Positions 1-5,861 of a stretch of 64,000 nt of DNA are shown piece by piece. The notes under the pieces are model-generated. The model had not been told where the DNA came from. It did no database searches and saw only the letters and a program-made list of their open reading frames with translations. The stretch comes from Nesterenkonia ebinurensis. GTDB taxonomy: Bacteria; Actinomycetota; Actinomycetes; Actinomycetales; Micrococcaceae. Location of the stretch: assembly GCF_008711175.1 (NCBI RefSeq), contig NZ_VWNF01000011.1, forward strand, positions 186,001 to 250,000, given 5' to 3'. Position 1 is the first letter of the stretch; each line of letters opens with the position of its first letter. Position numbers and translations under genes: made by a program.

Positions 1-9
1 ACGCCTGTA

Positions 10-26
10 GATGTGCGTTGCACATC
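10..26. other. Perfect inverted repeat (7-bp arms, 3-nt loop)
   Basis: The sequence reads GATGTGC, a GTT loop, then GCACATC, a perfect hairpin at the left edge of the window. The gene to which it belongs may lie outside the window. It could be a terminator stem or an operator; no T-tract follows on either side. Confidence 0.4.
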
Positions 27-60
27 AGCTCCCGGCTGCGGTTCTGCCGCTGCAATCAGA

Positions 61-126
61 ACCCGGTCACATCCAGCAGCCGGATAACATGTTAACCGGG
101 CTCGCTGCATACGCAGGCTTAGGCAG
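61..126. repeat. 66-bp imperfect direct repeat, copy 1
   Basis: This segment aligns without gaps to 4049-4114, with 50 of 66 bases identical by hand count. The best conserved blocks are ACCCGGTC, CAGCAGCCG and CGCTGCAT, followed by GCAGGCTT. Mismatches fall about evenly on all three codon positions. The two copies bracket the accessory stretch at the left end. On the minus strand this copy can be read as ...KPAYAASPVNMLSGC, resembling the small reading frame in copy 2, but there is no nearby ATG start. Confidence 0.55.
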
Positions 127-173
127 CCAATATGTTTGTTGTCCAGTGAGAACCGTGTGATGTGATTGAATCC

Positions 174-827
174 ATGCGAGATATTTACGTGGTGACGCAT
201 CCGGAGGCGACACATCATGTCGAGGACCGCGTGGGCGGGTGGTTCGATTCGTCGCTCACCGAGCGGGGCCACGCCCACGCAAAACTGATCGCGGACCACC
301 TCGTGACAGATCTCGCTCCAGCCGCCGCGCTGTTCACTTCCGATCTGACCCGCTGTGTACAGACAGCTGAGCACATTGCCGAGGTCATCGGCACCACTCC
401 GGTGCTTTTATCTGAACTACGTGAGAAGTCCTATGGTGAGGGCGAGGGGCGGCCCGATGCGTGGTTCCGTGATCGTTTCGTTCCCCCGCCAGCCGTCGGC
501 GATCGAATGAACCATATCGAAGGGATCCCCGGAAGCGAAACCAAGGCACAGTGGGCCGAGCGCGTTTACGAGGGCATGACCTCTATCCTGCGAAGCCCCG
601 CCGAGCAGATCGTCGTCGTCACCCACGGCGGAACGGCCACTCTCGTGATCGCGCACTGGATCGGTATGCCTCTTGCGTCACTCTCCCGCGTGCGGTTCGT
701 AACTCCCTCTGGCAGCATCACACATCTCAAACGAGACGCCTATTTCAACAACCATTCGGTCGAAACCCTTGGCAGCACCACGCACCTGGAAGTACCCCGT
801 GGGACCGTAAAAGCAATAGCATCTTGA
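174..827 (+). CDS. Histidine phosphatase family protein (phosphoglycerate-mutase fold)
   Basis: Protein of about 217 residues of the histidine phosphatase superfamily, whose members hydrolyse phosphate esters through a phosphohistidine. The N-terminal catalytic block reads VVTHPEATHH at residues 6-15, so the usual RHG triad is THP: the nucleophilic His is kept but the Arg is Thr. The second catalytic His is in VVVTHGG near residue 148, and a GxGEG acid loop (KSYGEGEG) lies between. I chose the ATG at 174 over the in-frame GTG at 162 because the conserved strand begins immediately after it. No strong ribosome-binding site is visible. The gene stands alone. Its substrate cannot be told from sequence; the THPEATHH form is, to my knowledge, a recurring variant in actinobacteria rather than a damaged gene. 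Confidence 0.85.
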   Translation: MRDIYVVTHPEATHHVEDRVGGWFDSSLTERGHAHAKLIADHLVTDLAPAAALFTSDLTRCVQTAEHIAEVIGTTPVLLSELREKSYGEGEGRPDAWFRDRFVPPPAVGDRMNHIEGIPGSETKAQWAERVYEGMTSILRSPAEQIVVVTHGGTATLVIAHWIGMPLASLSRVRFVTPSGSITHLKRDAYFNNHSVETLGSTTHLEVPRGTVKAIAS

Positions 828-984
828 TCGGTCGTTACGATCGCCGCTGCTGACGGTGATCGGTCACTCTCAACTCCATTGACGCGCTACTACGCCGAAG
901 CGGGAACGCCATGTGGTCGTAAAGGGCCCGCGTCCCGATCGGTTCGGTTCGTGGTTTCAAGATACTGTCCCGACGATTGCGGCA

Positions 985-2262
985 TCAGGGTTCGAGGGCG
1001 CCGAGCGGGCTGACCACCGTGCCGTCGTCTGTGGTAAGGATCGGGCCGGTGCCCGTGACGACAAGACAGAATGCCGGCTCACCGAGGGTCTCGGTGTCGA
1101 TCTGATCGATGACCCTCCGCAGCGACTCGATCCCTGCTTGCATCTGCGACCCTCCGAGCTTAACCTCCACAGCTCCCCAACGCCCATCGGGGAGGGTGAT
1201 GATCACGTCGATCTCCTTGCCGTTCGAGTCTCTGTAATGACGCACCTCGCCACTCAGCGCTGAGGCGAGCACCGTCAGATCGTGGACGACTGCGCTCTCG
1301 AAGAGCACACCAAGAGTTTCCAGATCGGCGTGCAGCTGTTTCGGGCCTGCTCCAAGCGCTGCCGCAGCGAGCGCCGCATCCACCAGGTGAAACTTCGGCG
1401 ATGTGCGCAGGCGAGCGCGGGATCGCAGTCTCGGGGTCCATGGCCGTTGCGGCTCGATAACGAAGAGCCGCTGCAGGAGTTCTACGTAAGCACTAACCGT
1501 CTCGACGTTGATCGCCGGGGCGACCGCCCGCACGTCGGCGGCGAGAGTCCTGTATGTCACGTCAGAAGCCACGGATCGTGCCAGTCCCTTGATGAGCTGC
1601 GTAATCACGTCTGGCTCGTGCCGCACGTCTGCGAGTCGCCGGATATCGGTCCGTGCAACCTCGTCGATGTAAGACCTCAGACGTTCCGCCGACTGGTCGG
1701 GCCCGAGCGAGATCATCGCCGGGAAGCCGGGCCGGAGCACGTTCTCAATGACCTCGTCGAGTTCCATGCCCGCCGTCATCTTCGCGACCGGCCGCTCACC
1801 GTCGAACAGCCCGGCGAGACTCACTCCGCCGGCGGGATGTTCGAGTTTCTCATACCAGGCCATGGTCCGCTGTCGGAGCCTGAGGAGCCTCCCTGCACCT
1901 GTGTGACGGGTGATGTCATCTGCAGGTGTTGCCGAGCCGGTGAGAATGAAACGTCCGGACTCAGTGCTTGCATCGACAGCTCGCCTCACCATATTCCAGA
2001 GTTCGGGCGCGACCTGCCATTCGTCGAGAAGCCGTGGAGCCTCTCCCTCGAGAACCGAACGTGGAGCGACCTCCAAGGCACGCTGGATATCAGCATCGTC
2101 GATGAACGCATAAGAACCCGCGACATGCAGAGCAGTCATTGTCTTGCCGCTCGCCCTCGCACCCTCGATCACCACCGCCCCCGCTGCGGCAAGTGCATGA
2201 TCCAGGGTTGCGTCGATAACCCTTGGCCGGTACGCCTGACCTAATACCACAACCGTGTCCAT
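985..2262 (-). CDS. AAA-type ATPase with DUF4143 C-terminal domain
   Basis: A 425-residue protein of the ATPase family with a DUF4143 tail. The Walker A motif GARASGKT is at residues 34-41 and Walker B is in RLLDEWQ near residue 80. The sensor-like Thr/Ser segment FILTGSAT follows. The C-terminal part ends in a fold resembling PD-(D/E)XK nucleases: FESAVVHDL, then KEIDVIITLPDGRWGAVEVKLGG. Length fits the usual 400-450 residues, so it is likely intact. These proteins are common accessory genes of unknown cellular role, often near toxin-antitoxin loci, and a broken TA pair does lie next door at 2596-3167. It is transcribed away from that pair. Start at ATG 2262; no clear Shine-Dalgarno sequence. 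Confidence 0.85.
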   Translation of the reverse strand: MDTVVVLGQAYRPRVIDATLDHALAAAGAVVIEGARASGKTMTALHVAGSYAFIDDADIQRALEVAPRSVLEGEAPRLLDEWQVAPELWNMVRRAVDASTESGRFILTGSATPADDITRHTGAGRLLRLRQRTMAWYEKLEHPAGGVSLAGLFDGERPVAKMTAGMELDEVIENVLRPGFPAMISLGPDQSAERLRSYIDEVARTDIRRLADVRHEPDVITQLIKGLARSVASDVTYRTLAADVRAVAPAINVETVSAYVELLQRLFVIEPQRPWTPRLRSRARLRTSPKFHLVDAALAAAALGAGPKQLHADLETLGVLFESAVVHDLTVLASALSGEVRHYRDSNGKEIDVIITLPDGRWGAVEVKLGGSQMQAGIESLRRVIDQIDTETLGEPAFCLVVTGTGPILTTDDGTVVSPLGALEP

Positions 2263-2565
2263 GAGGCCATTCTAGTGCTAAGCCGATGGTTGCAGGACTG
2301 CCATGCCGATATGTGCAGCATCTCTATGCCGAGGGAAGCAGGACGCTCCCGAAACCGCCTGACCCGTCCACACACCCCGCGCACTTGCTTCGACCGATGG
2401 GAGTGGCAAACGTCCGAGACGGTGTCCACCACCCTAACACCAGCCACTACACCAAAGAACGTACCCCGCTGCGCCGGTAGTAGGTACCTCTCGTAGCGGT
2501 ACCAAGCTCGACATATGCATCTTGACTCACCGGCAGACTGCGCCCCTTCGTTCGCACCCTATGTA
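2263..2565. other. Non-coding gap between divergent genes
   Basis: About 300 bases between the divergently transcribed ATPase and antitoxin genes. Short reading frames here show no recognisable protein. The right part must contain the antitoxin promoter; I see no other structured element. Confidence 0.4.
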
Positions 2566-2587
2566 GGTATCTATCCTGACGGATACC
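2566..2587 (+). promoter_or_regulatory. Nested inverted repeat, probable operator of the TA operon
   Basis: GGTATC (2566-2571) and GATACC (2582-2587) form one dyad. Nested inside is TATCC-TGAC-GGATA (2572-2585). The element ends 8 bases before the antitoxin ATG, the usual place for an autoregulatory site bound by a MazE-type antitoxin. The inner TATCCT could also serve as a -10 box. Function is inferred from position and symmetry. Confidence 0.5.
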
Positions 2588-2595
2588 CTCGAAGT

Positions 2596-2847
2596 ATGAG
2601 CCTGACAAGTATCAAAGTCCCTCAAGAGCTGCGTGACCGCGTGAGCCGACTGGCCCACCAGCGACGCATGTCTCAGCATGCCAACCTGAATCAGCTTCTG
2701 AAAGAGGCTGAGGAAAAAGAGTCCTGGCGGCGTATGGCGACAACAAGCGCCCATGAGTACCGTGATGCGTTTGAAGAGGATGGGAACCAGCTCGATGAGG
2801 ACTACGACGCCGAAGAAAGCACACTTCTCGGCGAGGAGGCTGAATGA
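2596..2847 (+). CDS. MazE-like antitoxin
   Basis: Small acidic protein of 83 residues. The N-terminus MSLTSIKVPQELRDRVSRLA resembles a ribbon-helix-helix DNA-binding segment. The C-terminal half is rich in Glu and Asp (EEDGNQLDEDYDAEES), the disordered acidic tail that wraps the toxin in type II systems. A longer in-frame extension starts further upstream, but the ATG at 2596 begins the conserved segment and leaves the nested dyad at 2566-2587 in the leader, so I prefer it. Its stop overlaps the toxin start (ATGA at 2844-2847), which marks translational coupling. Because the toxin next to it is interrupted, this antitoxin may now be an orphan. Confidence 0.75.
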   Translation: MSLTSIKVPQELRDRVSRLAHQRRMSQHANLNQLLKEAEEKESWRRMATTSAHEYRDAFEEDGNQLDEDYDAEESTLLGEEAE

Positions 2848-3167
2848 GTGACCTTGACCGTGGTGATGTCATTTGGTGAGAGATACGTCCCATGAAAGGG
2901 CACGAACAGGCAGGACACCGGCCTCATCTGGTGCTGACAGACCGGCGTTTCCATGACTTGCGCAGAATGGCCATCACAGTGCCACTGACCACCGCGCAGC
3001 GGGACTGGCCGACCCGAGTGCCGATCGGTCCGAGCTCACAGGCGATCTGCGAGCAGCCGCGCAGCGTCTCATTGGAGCTGGTGACCAAAGTGGAGCGCAC
3101 CGGATACCGCAGGCTTGATCCGAGACGTTCTCGCGCTCAACGCCGATCAACGCGCGGTCGTCGCTGA
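2844..3167 (+). pseudogene. MazF-type endoribonuclease toxin with an in-frame stop codon
   Basis: The reading frame starts at the ATGA overlap with the antitoxin and gives MSDLDRGDVIW, then TGA at 2877-2879, then continues in the same frame as EIRPMKGHEQAGHRP and HLVLTDRRFH. This matches the MazF fold, where a RGDI-W-V-D/E-x-P segment runs straight into GHEQAG-RP. One codon, normally Val or similar, is therefore a stop. Later conserved blocks are present (VPLTT, WPTRVPIG, the SQAICEQ-R-VS segment, ending about VERTGY). The C-terminus also looks shifted: the +1 frame continues as GLIRDVLALNADQRAVVAEF to a stop at 3244-3246. Most likely an inactivated mRNA interferase. A sequencing error or programmed read-through is the alternative. 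Confidence 0.75.
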
Positions 3168-3251
3168 GTTCGACGCCGCCGTGCGTTGGTATGAGGCGCA
3201 GGAACCGCACACACGCGCACGATCACAGGTGAGTGTGTTGCTGTAACCTCT

Positions 3252-3438
3252 TCATAGCTTGGCGGCGTCGGAGACCAGCATGTCCTCGATCTCATCCTCG
3301 GACCAGGAAAGCGTCTCATCCTGGTCTGGAGCAACCCAGGTCTTGTCCTTCAAGGGCTCCCCAGGTGCTGAGAAACTTCTTGCCCGGCTTCTCCTCAACC
3401 GCCTGTGGGGAGGCGACGAAGGACAGGCGGTGGGTCAC
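3252..3438 (-). pseudogene. Small gene coupled to the HAD phosphatase, split by a +1 frameshift
   Basis: A GTG at 3438 overlaps the TGA of the HAD gene, giving a frame that reads VTHRLSFVASPQAVEEKPGKK then FLSTWGAL before running to an early stop. Shifting by one base near 3350 continues a natural-looking acidic protein (KDKTWVAPDQDETLSWSEDE, then IEDMLVSDAAKL) to a stop at 3252-3254. The two halves together give a protein of about 61 residues with a typical composition. I do not recognise a function. A frameshift in the cell or an assembly error would look the same. Confidence 0.55.
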
Positions 3439-3998
3439 GACAGTTCGCCCTCGCCCAGCCCCCGAAGCCATGTCTCGACCACGTCGAGGTCGCTGCCCTG
3501 CATACCCGTCAGCGAGTCGACGCGCTGCAGGAGCGCTCTCCCCGAGTGGTTCGCGCTCACCCAGGCACGGTCGACAGCTGTCAGTTCATCGTCGATCCAG
3601 ACGAACGGGCGCCCGGCAGCGATCCGGCACAGGTGTCTCGTCTTCCAACTCAACTCGGCAGCGTCGTCGTCGGCCCAAACCGGATCCTCAAGCCCCGGGA
3701 GCTCGCCCATCTCCGCTACCGGTAGGGCGGGCAGACCCAGGAGCGGGGCGATCACCGTATTCGCGTCGTGCATCCACGCCGTCGCCCACACGACGTCACA
3801 GCCCAACGCCAGGAGGCGCGGCCCATGCGAGCGATCGATCGCGGCGAGCTGCGAGTTGCCAGGGTGCTGCCACGTGGCGTACCAGGCCTCGAGAGTCTCC
3901 GGGAGCGACACCCCACCCGTGGGCAACACGGTGCCGTCGACGTCAAGGAACAGCAATGGACGATGCTCGGTGCTGAGATTCTCGAGCGTACCGGTCAT
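3435..3998 (-). CDS. HAD-superfamily hydrolase-like protein
   Basis: A 187-residue protein with the N-terminal HAD motif I in LLFLDVDGTV (nucleophile DxDGT at residues 19-23). Motif II is in VVWATAWMHDAN and the C-terminal acidic motif in FVWIDDEL. The layout matches the compact HAD group often annotated as HAD domain in Swiss Army Knife RNA repair proteins. It lacks a large cap domain. Its TGA overlaps the GTG start of the frameshifted small gene at 3252-3438, so the two were once coupled. The substrate is unknown; phosphatase or polynucleotide phosphatase activity would be typical of the superfamily. Confidence 0.8.
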   Translation of the reverse strand: MTGTLENLSTEHRPLLFLDVDGTVLPTGGVSLPETLEAWYATWQHPGNSQLAAIDRSHGPRLLALGCDVVWATAWMHDANTVIAPLLGLPALPVAEMGELPGLEDPVWADDDAAELSWKTRHLCRIAAGRPFVWIDDELTAVDRAWVSANHSGRALLQRVDSLTGMQGSDLDVVETWLRGLGEGELS

Positions 3999-4048
3999 AC
4001 CGGTAGCCTAATCTGGATGATCGTAGCCCCTCACTCATCCCAGCATGC

Positions 4049-4114
4049 ACCCGGTCGCGTTCAGCAGCCGAACAAGGTGTGGCCCGCCCACGCTGCATAG
4101 GCAGGCTTGGACAG
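4049..4114. repeat. 66-bp imperfect direct repeat, copy 2
   Basis: Gapless partner of 61-126 (50 of 66 identical). It lies between the HAD gene and the truncated acetyltransferase. It is largely contained in the short minus-strand reading frame at 4061-4129. The copies are about 4.0 kb apart in the same orientation. Confidence 0.55.
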
Positions 4115-4129
4115 GTTCTGCACAGCCAT
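4061..4129 (-). CDS. Possible 22-residue peptide ending KPAYAAWAGHTLFGC
   Basis: An ATG at 4129 opens a 22-codon frame on the minus strand whose C-terminal 15 residues are KPAYAAWAGHTLFGC, followed by TGA. The diverged copy at 67-126 encodes KPAYAA, then a different middle, then LSGC, so six residues and the Leu-x-Gly-Cys end are shared. The upstream bases (TTACGAG before ATG) are a poor ribosome-binding site. Mismatches between copies are not biased to third positions, which argues against strong coding selection. I do not know the peptide; it is listed because both copies keep the same reading frame with a Cys near the C-terminus. Confidence 0.2.
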   Translation of the reverse strand: MAVQNLSKPAYAAWAGHTLFGC

Positions 4130-4184
4130 CTCGTAAGCAACTGAAATCTCAGCGCCATCACCTGACATCACAGAGACGTGAGCC

Positions 4185-4312
4185 TAGCCCGGTGGTGGGA
4201 TGGGTCGTTGCCAGAGGATGACCTCAAAGAGATCTCTCACTTGGCGCCGACCCTGACGTTGAAATCCCATGCGCCCGTAGTACTTGGTCAGGCCGGGATT
4301 CGCTGCGCAGTT
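4185..4312 (-). pseudogene. C-terminal fragment of a GNAT acetyltransferase
   Basis: The minus strand encodes NCAANPGLTKYYGRMGFQRQ and then GRRQVRDLFEVILWQRPIPP before a TAG at 4185-4187. The N-x-x-L-x-x-YY-x-R-x-GF pattern is the last alpha/beta unit of the GNAT acetyl-CoA-dependent N-acetyltransferase fold. Similarity stops at 4312, exactly where the palindrome and TATAACCCC repeats begin, so roughly the N-terminal two thirds of the gene is missing. It is a deletion or recombination remnant and cannot bind acetyl-CoA. Confidence 0.65.
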
Positions 4313-4314
4313 CT

Positions 4315-4346
4315 GGGTTATAACCCTATAACCCCTATAACCCCCC
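4315..4346. repeat. 12-bp palindrome fused to three TATAACCC(C) direct repeats
   Basis: GGGTTATAACCC (4315-4326) is a perfect palindrome. From 4319 the unit TATAACCC(C) repeats three times in a row (4319, 4327, 4336). The local base composition is unlike the GC-rich surroundings. It sits at the break point of the acetyltransferase fragment and 28 bases from the tRNA terminator, so it may be a recombination site or recombinase-binding site (inference). Confidence 0.5.
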
Positions 4347-4373
4347 GTTCTTGGTTACTTCGGGGCAAAGCGA

Positions 4374-4414
4374 AAGGGCCGCTGATCCAGGAAAATTCCT
4401 AGTCAGCGACCCTT
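4374..4414 (-). terminator. Terminator hairpin downstream of tRNA-fMet
   Basis: On the minus strand AAGGG-CGCTGA-AGGAA pairs with TTCCT-TCAGCG-CCCTT across a short loop, with a few mismatches. It lies six bases beyond the tRNA 3' end. No long U-tract follows beyond CCCTTTCGCTTT. It would stop transcription of the tRNA gene. Confidence 0.7.
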
Positions 4415-4419
4415 CATTG

Positions 4420-4493
4420 TTGCGCGGCCAGGATTTGAACCTGGGACCTCCGGGTTATGAGCCCGGCGAGCTACCGAACTGCTCCACCGCGCG
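4420..4493 (-). tRNA. tRNA-fMet (CAT), initiator
   Basis: Reading the minus strand from 4493 gives a full cloverleaf: acceptor CGCGCGG with CCGCGCA, D-loop AGCAGTTCGGTAGCT, anticodon arm with loop CTCATAA, and T-loop GTTCAAATC. The first base C faces A72 without pairing and the anticodon stem has three consecutive G-C pairs, both hallmarks of the bacterial initiator tRNA. The discriminator is A73. CCA is not encoded (the genome reads CAA), so it must be added enzymatically. The gene is single, with its own promoter and terminator. The accessory DNA of 1-4.4 kb lies on its 3' side, the side at which integrative elements usually insert. Confidence 0.95.
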
Positions 4494-4834
4494 CTGGGTT
4501 TCCCGTTTCCGGGACTTATCTATCTTACACGCGAGTGAACGCGGAACAAAATCGCGCGACGACGAGCTGACTATCGAGCCTGTGGCGCTCACTGACGTTC
4601 TTCCGGCTGAAGCTGGTGTCTTACTCCATGGGCCGCTGCCGAAACCCCCAATATCCATGGTTCTGCACCGGTTTGATTGTTTCCGATTTTCCGAGCCTCA
4701 CCTCGGAATTCCGGAATGGTGCCCGGAACACCGCTTGGGCGCTGGAACGGCCGAGGCGGCGTCGTAAGCTGTCTGGTACTCATTGGGCGTCAGGCCCAGG
4801 GCACTCGCGCCACAACCGTACAGAGGGGGAACCT
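4494..4834. other. Gap between tRNA-fMet and the PASTA gene
   Basis: About 340 bases without a gene. The left part holds the tRNA promoter (4522-4549). The longer reading frame that opens at 4616 continues into the PASTA protein but has no ribosome-binding site, and its extension looks non-coding. Nothing else is recognised. Confidence 0.4.
4522..4549 (-). promoter_or_regulatory. Sigma-70-type promoter of tRNA-fMet
   Basis: On the minus strand TTGTTC (4549-4544) and TAAGAT (4527-4522) are separated by 16 bases and lie about 29 bases before the first tRNA base. Both hexamers match the vegetative consensus in 4 of 6 positions. Function is inferred. Confidence 0.6.
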
Positions 4835-5857
4835 GTGAGGGGGAAGAAACGACCTGAGCACGCCATGCCCAGAGGGACCCGGAGCAGCAGCCCCCTGCTC
4901 ATCGGTGCCGCTGCTCTGGCAGCAGTCTCCCTGCTGCTGGTGGCTTTCGCCTCCGGGTGGTTCCTGGCTGCGCACAGCGGGGTGGGGGCATCGGAGCGGC
5001 CAGCGCCGGAGGTGGTGGAAGTGCCGGTGCTCAATCCTGTCGAAGGCACGCATACTGCCACGATGCCGGACCTGCGCGGGCTCGATGAGGAGTCAGCACT
5101 CCAGGTCATCTCCGATTCCGGGCTTGACGTCAACGCCGTCACCACCGAACAGAGGCCCTCCGCCGGCGCCGTCGGGGTAGTGCTGGAACAGACTCCCGTC
5201 TTCGGTATGGAGTCTCCCGGAGGAATTCATCTCACCGTCTCCGATGAGGCGGCCGTTCCTGACCTGGTGGGGATAGACGCATCCGAGGCGAGAAACGAGC
5301 TTGATCTCCTCGGTGCAGCGGCAGAGATCACCGAGCGGTATGAGCCGGACGCCGCCGAGGGCATCGTACTGGAGACGGACCCGGAACCGGGCAGTGAACT
5401 GCCTGAGACCGTCACCATGGTCGTCTCCGCCGCCCCTGCCACCCATCCCCTGGCAGAGGTGGACCAGGAAGAACACGGATGCACGGTCAGAGGCAGCCAT
5501 GTGCTCAGCGGGGTGGAGCACGAGCACACTGTGGCATGCTCAGTCCGCCACCACTCCCCCACTGAGGCCAGCTGGCTGCTGCGCGGGGCCGCAGACACAC
5601 TGACCGCAACGTTGGGAATTCCCGACTCTGAAAGTATGGATGCCGAAGCCACAGTCACTGTGCTGGCCGACGGCTCCGAGATCTACTCAGAGAACATTAC
5701 CTGGGGGCAGCCGGTCGACCTGGAGCTCGATACAGCCGGGGCGCTTCGACTGGACCTGATCTTGGAGGTTCCCGAAGAGGCTGACTCCACAGTAGTGGCC
5801 TTCGGGGATGCCCAGCTGGTGGGGGATGCCCAGATGTTCCTCCAGTTCCAGGAGTGA
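4835..5857 (+). CDS. Membrane-anchored protein with two PASTA domains
   Basis: A 340-residue protein. A basic N-terminus is followed by one membrane segment (PLLIGAAALAAVSLLLVAFA, about residues 20-42). Then come two PASTA domains: MPDLRGLDEESALQVISDSG onward (about 74-137) and VPDLVGIDASEARNELDLLG onward (about 139-200). The extracellular C-terminal third has two Cys (CTVRGS and ACSVRH), possibly a disulfide. PASTA domains bind peptidoglycan fragments or beta-lactams in Ser/Thr kinases and PBPs; here there is no kinase domain, so a cell-wall sensing or anchoring role is likely. GTG 4835 is chosen because AGGGGG lies six bases upstream. The next gene starts four bases after the stop, so they form an operon. 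Confidence 0.85.
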   Translation: MRGKKRPEHAMPRGTRSSSPLLIGAAALAAVSLLLVAFASGWFLAAHSGVGASERPAPEVVEVPVLNPVEGTHTATMPDLRGLDEESALQVISDSGLDVNAVTTEQRPSAGAVGVVLEQTPVFGMESPGGIHLTVSDEAAVPDLVGIDASEARNELDLLGAAAEITERYEPDAAEGIVLETDPEPGSELPETVTMVVSAAPATHPLAEVDQEEHGCTVRGSHVLSGVEHEHTVACSVRHHSPTEASWLLRGAADTLTATLGIPDSESMDAEATVTVLADGSEIYSENITWGQPVDLELDTAGALRLDLILEVPEEADSTVVAFGDAQLVGDAQMFLQFQE

Positions 5858-5861
5858 ACCC

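Noticed and set aside
162-827. Histidine phosphatase as a dead gene because RHG is THP
   Set aside because: The catalytic His, the acid loop and the second His are all present and the frame is whole, so I treat it as a variant subfamily.
1282-2244. A 320-codon plus-strand frame
   Set aside because: It is antisense to the DUF4143 ATPase, whose Walker motifs are well conserved.
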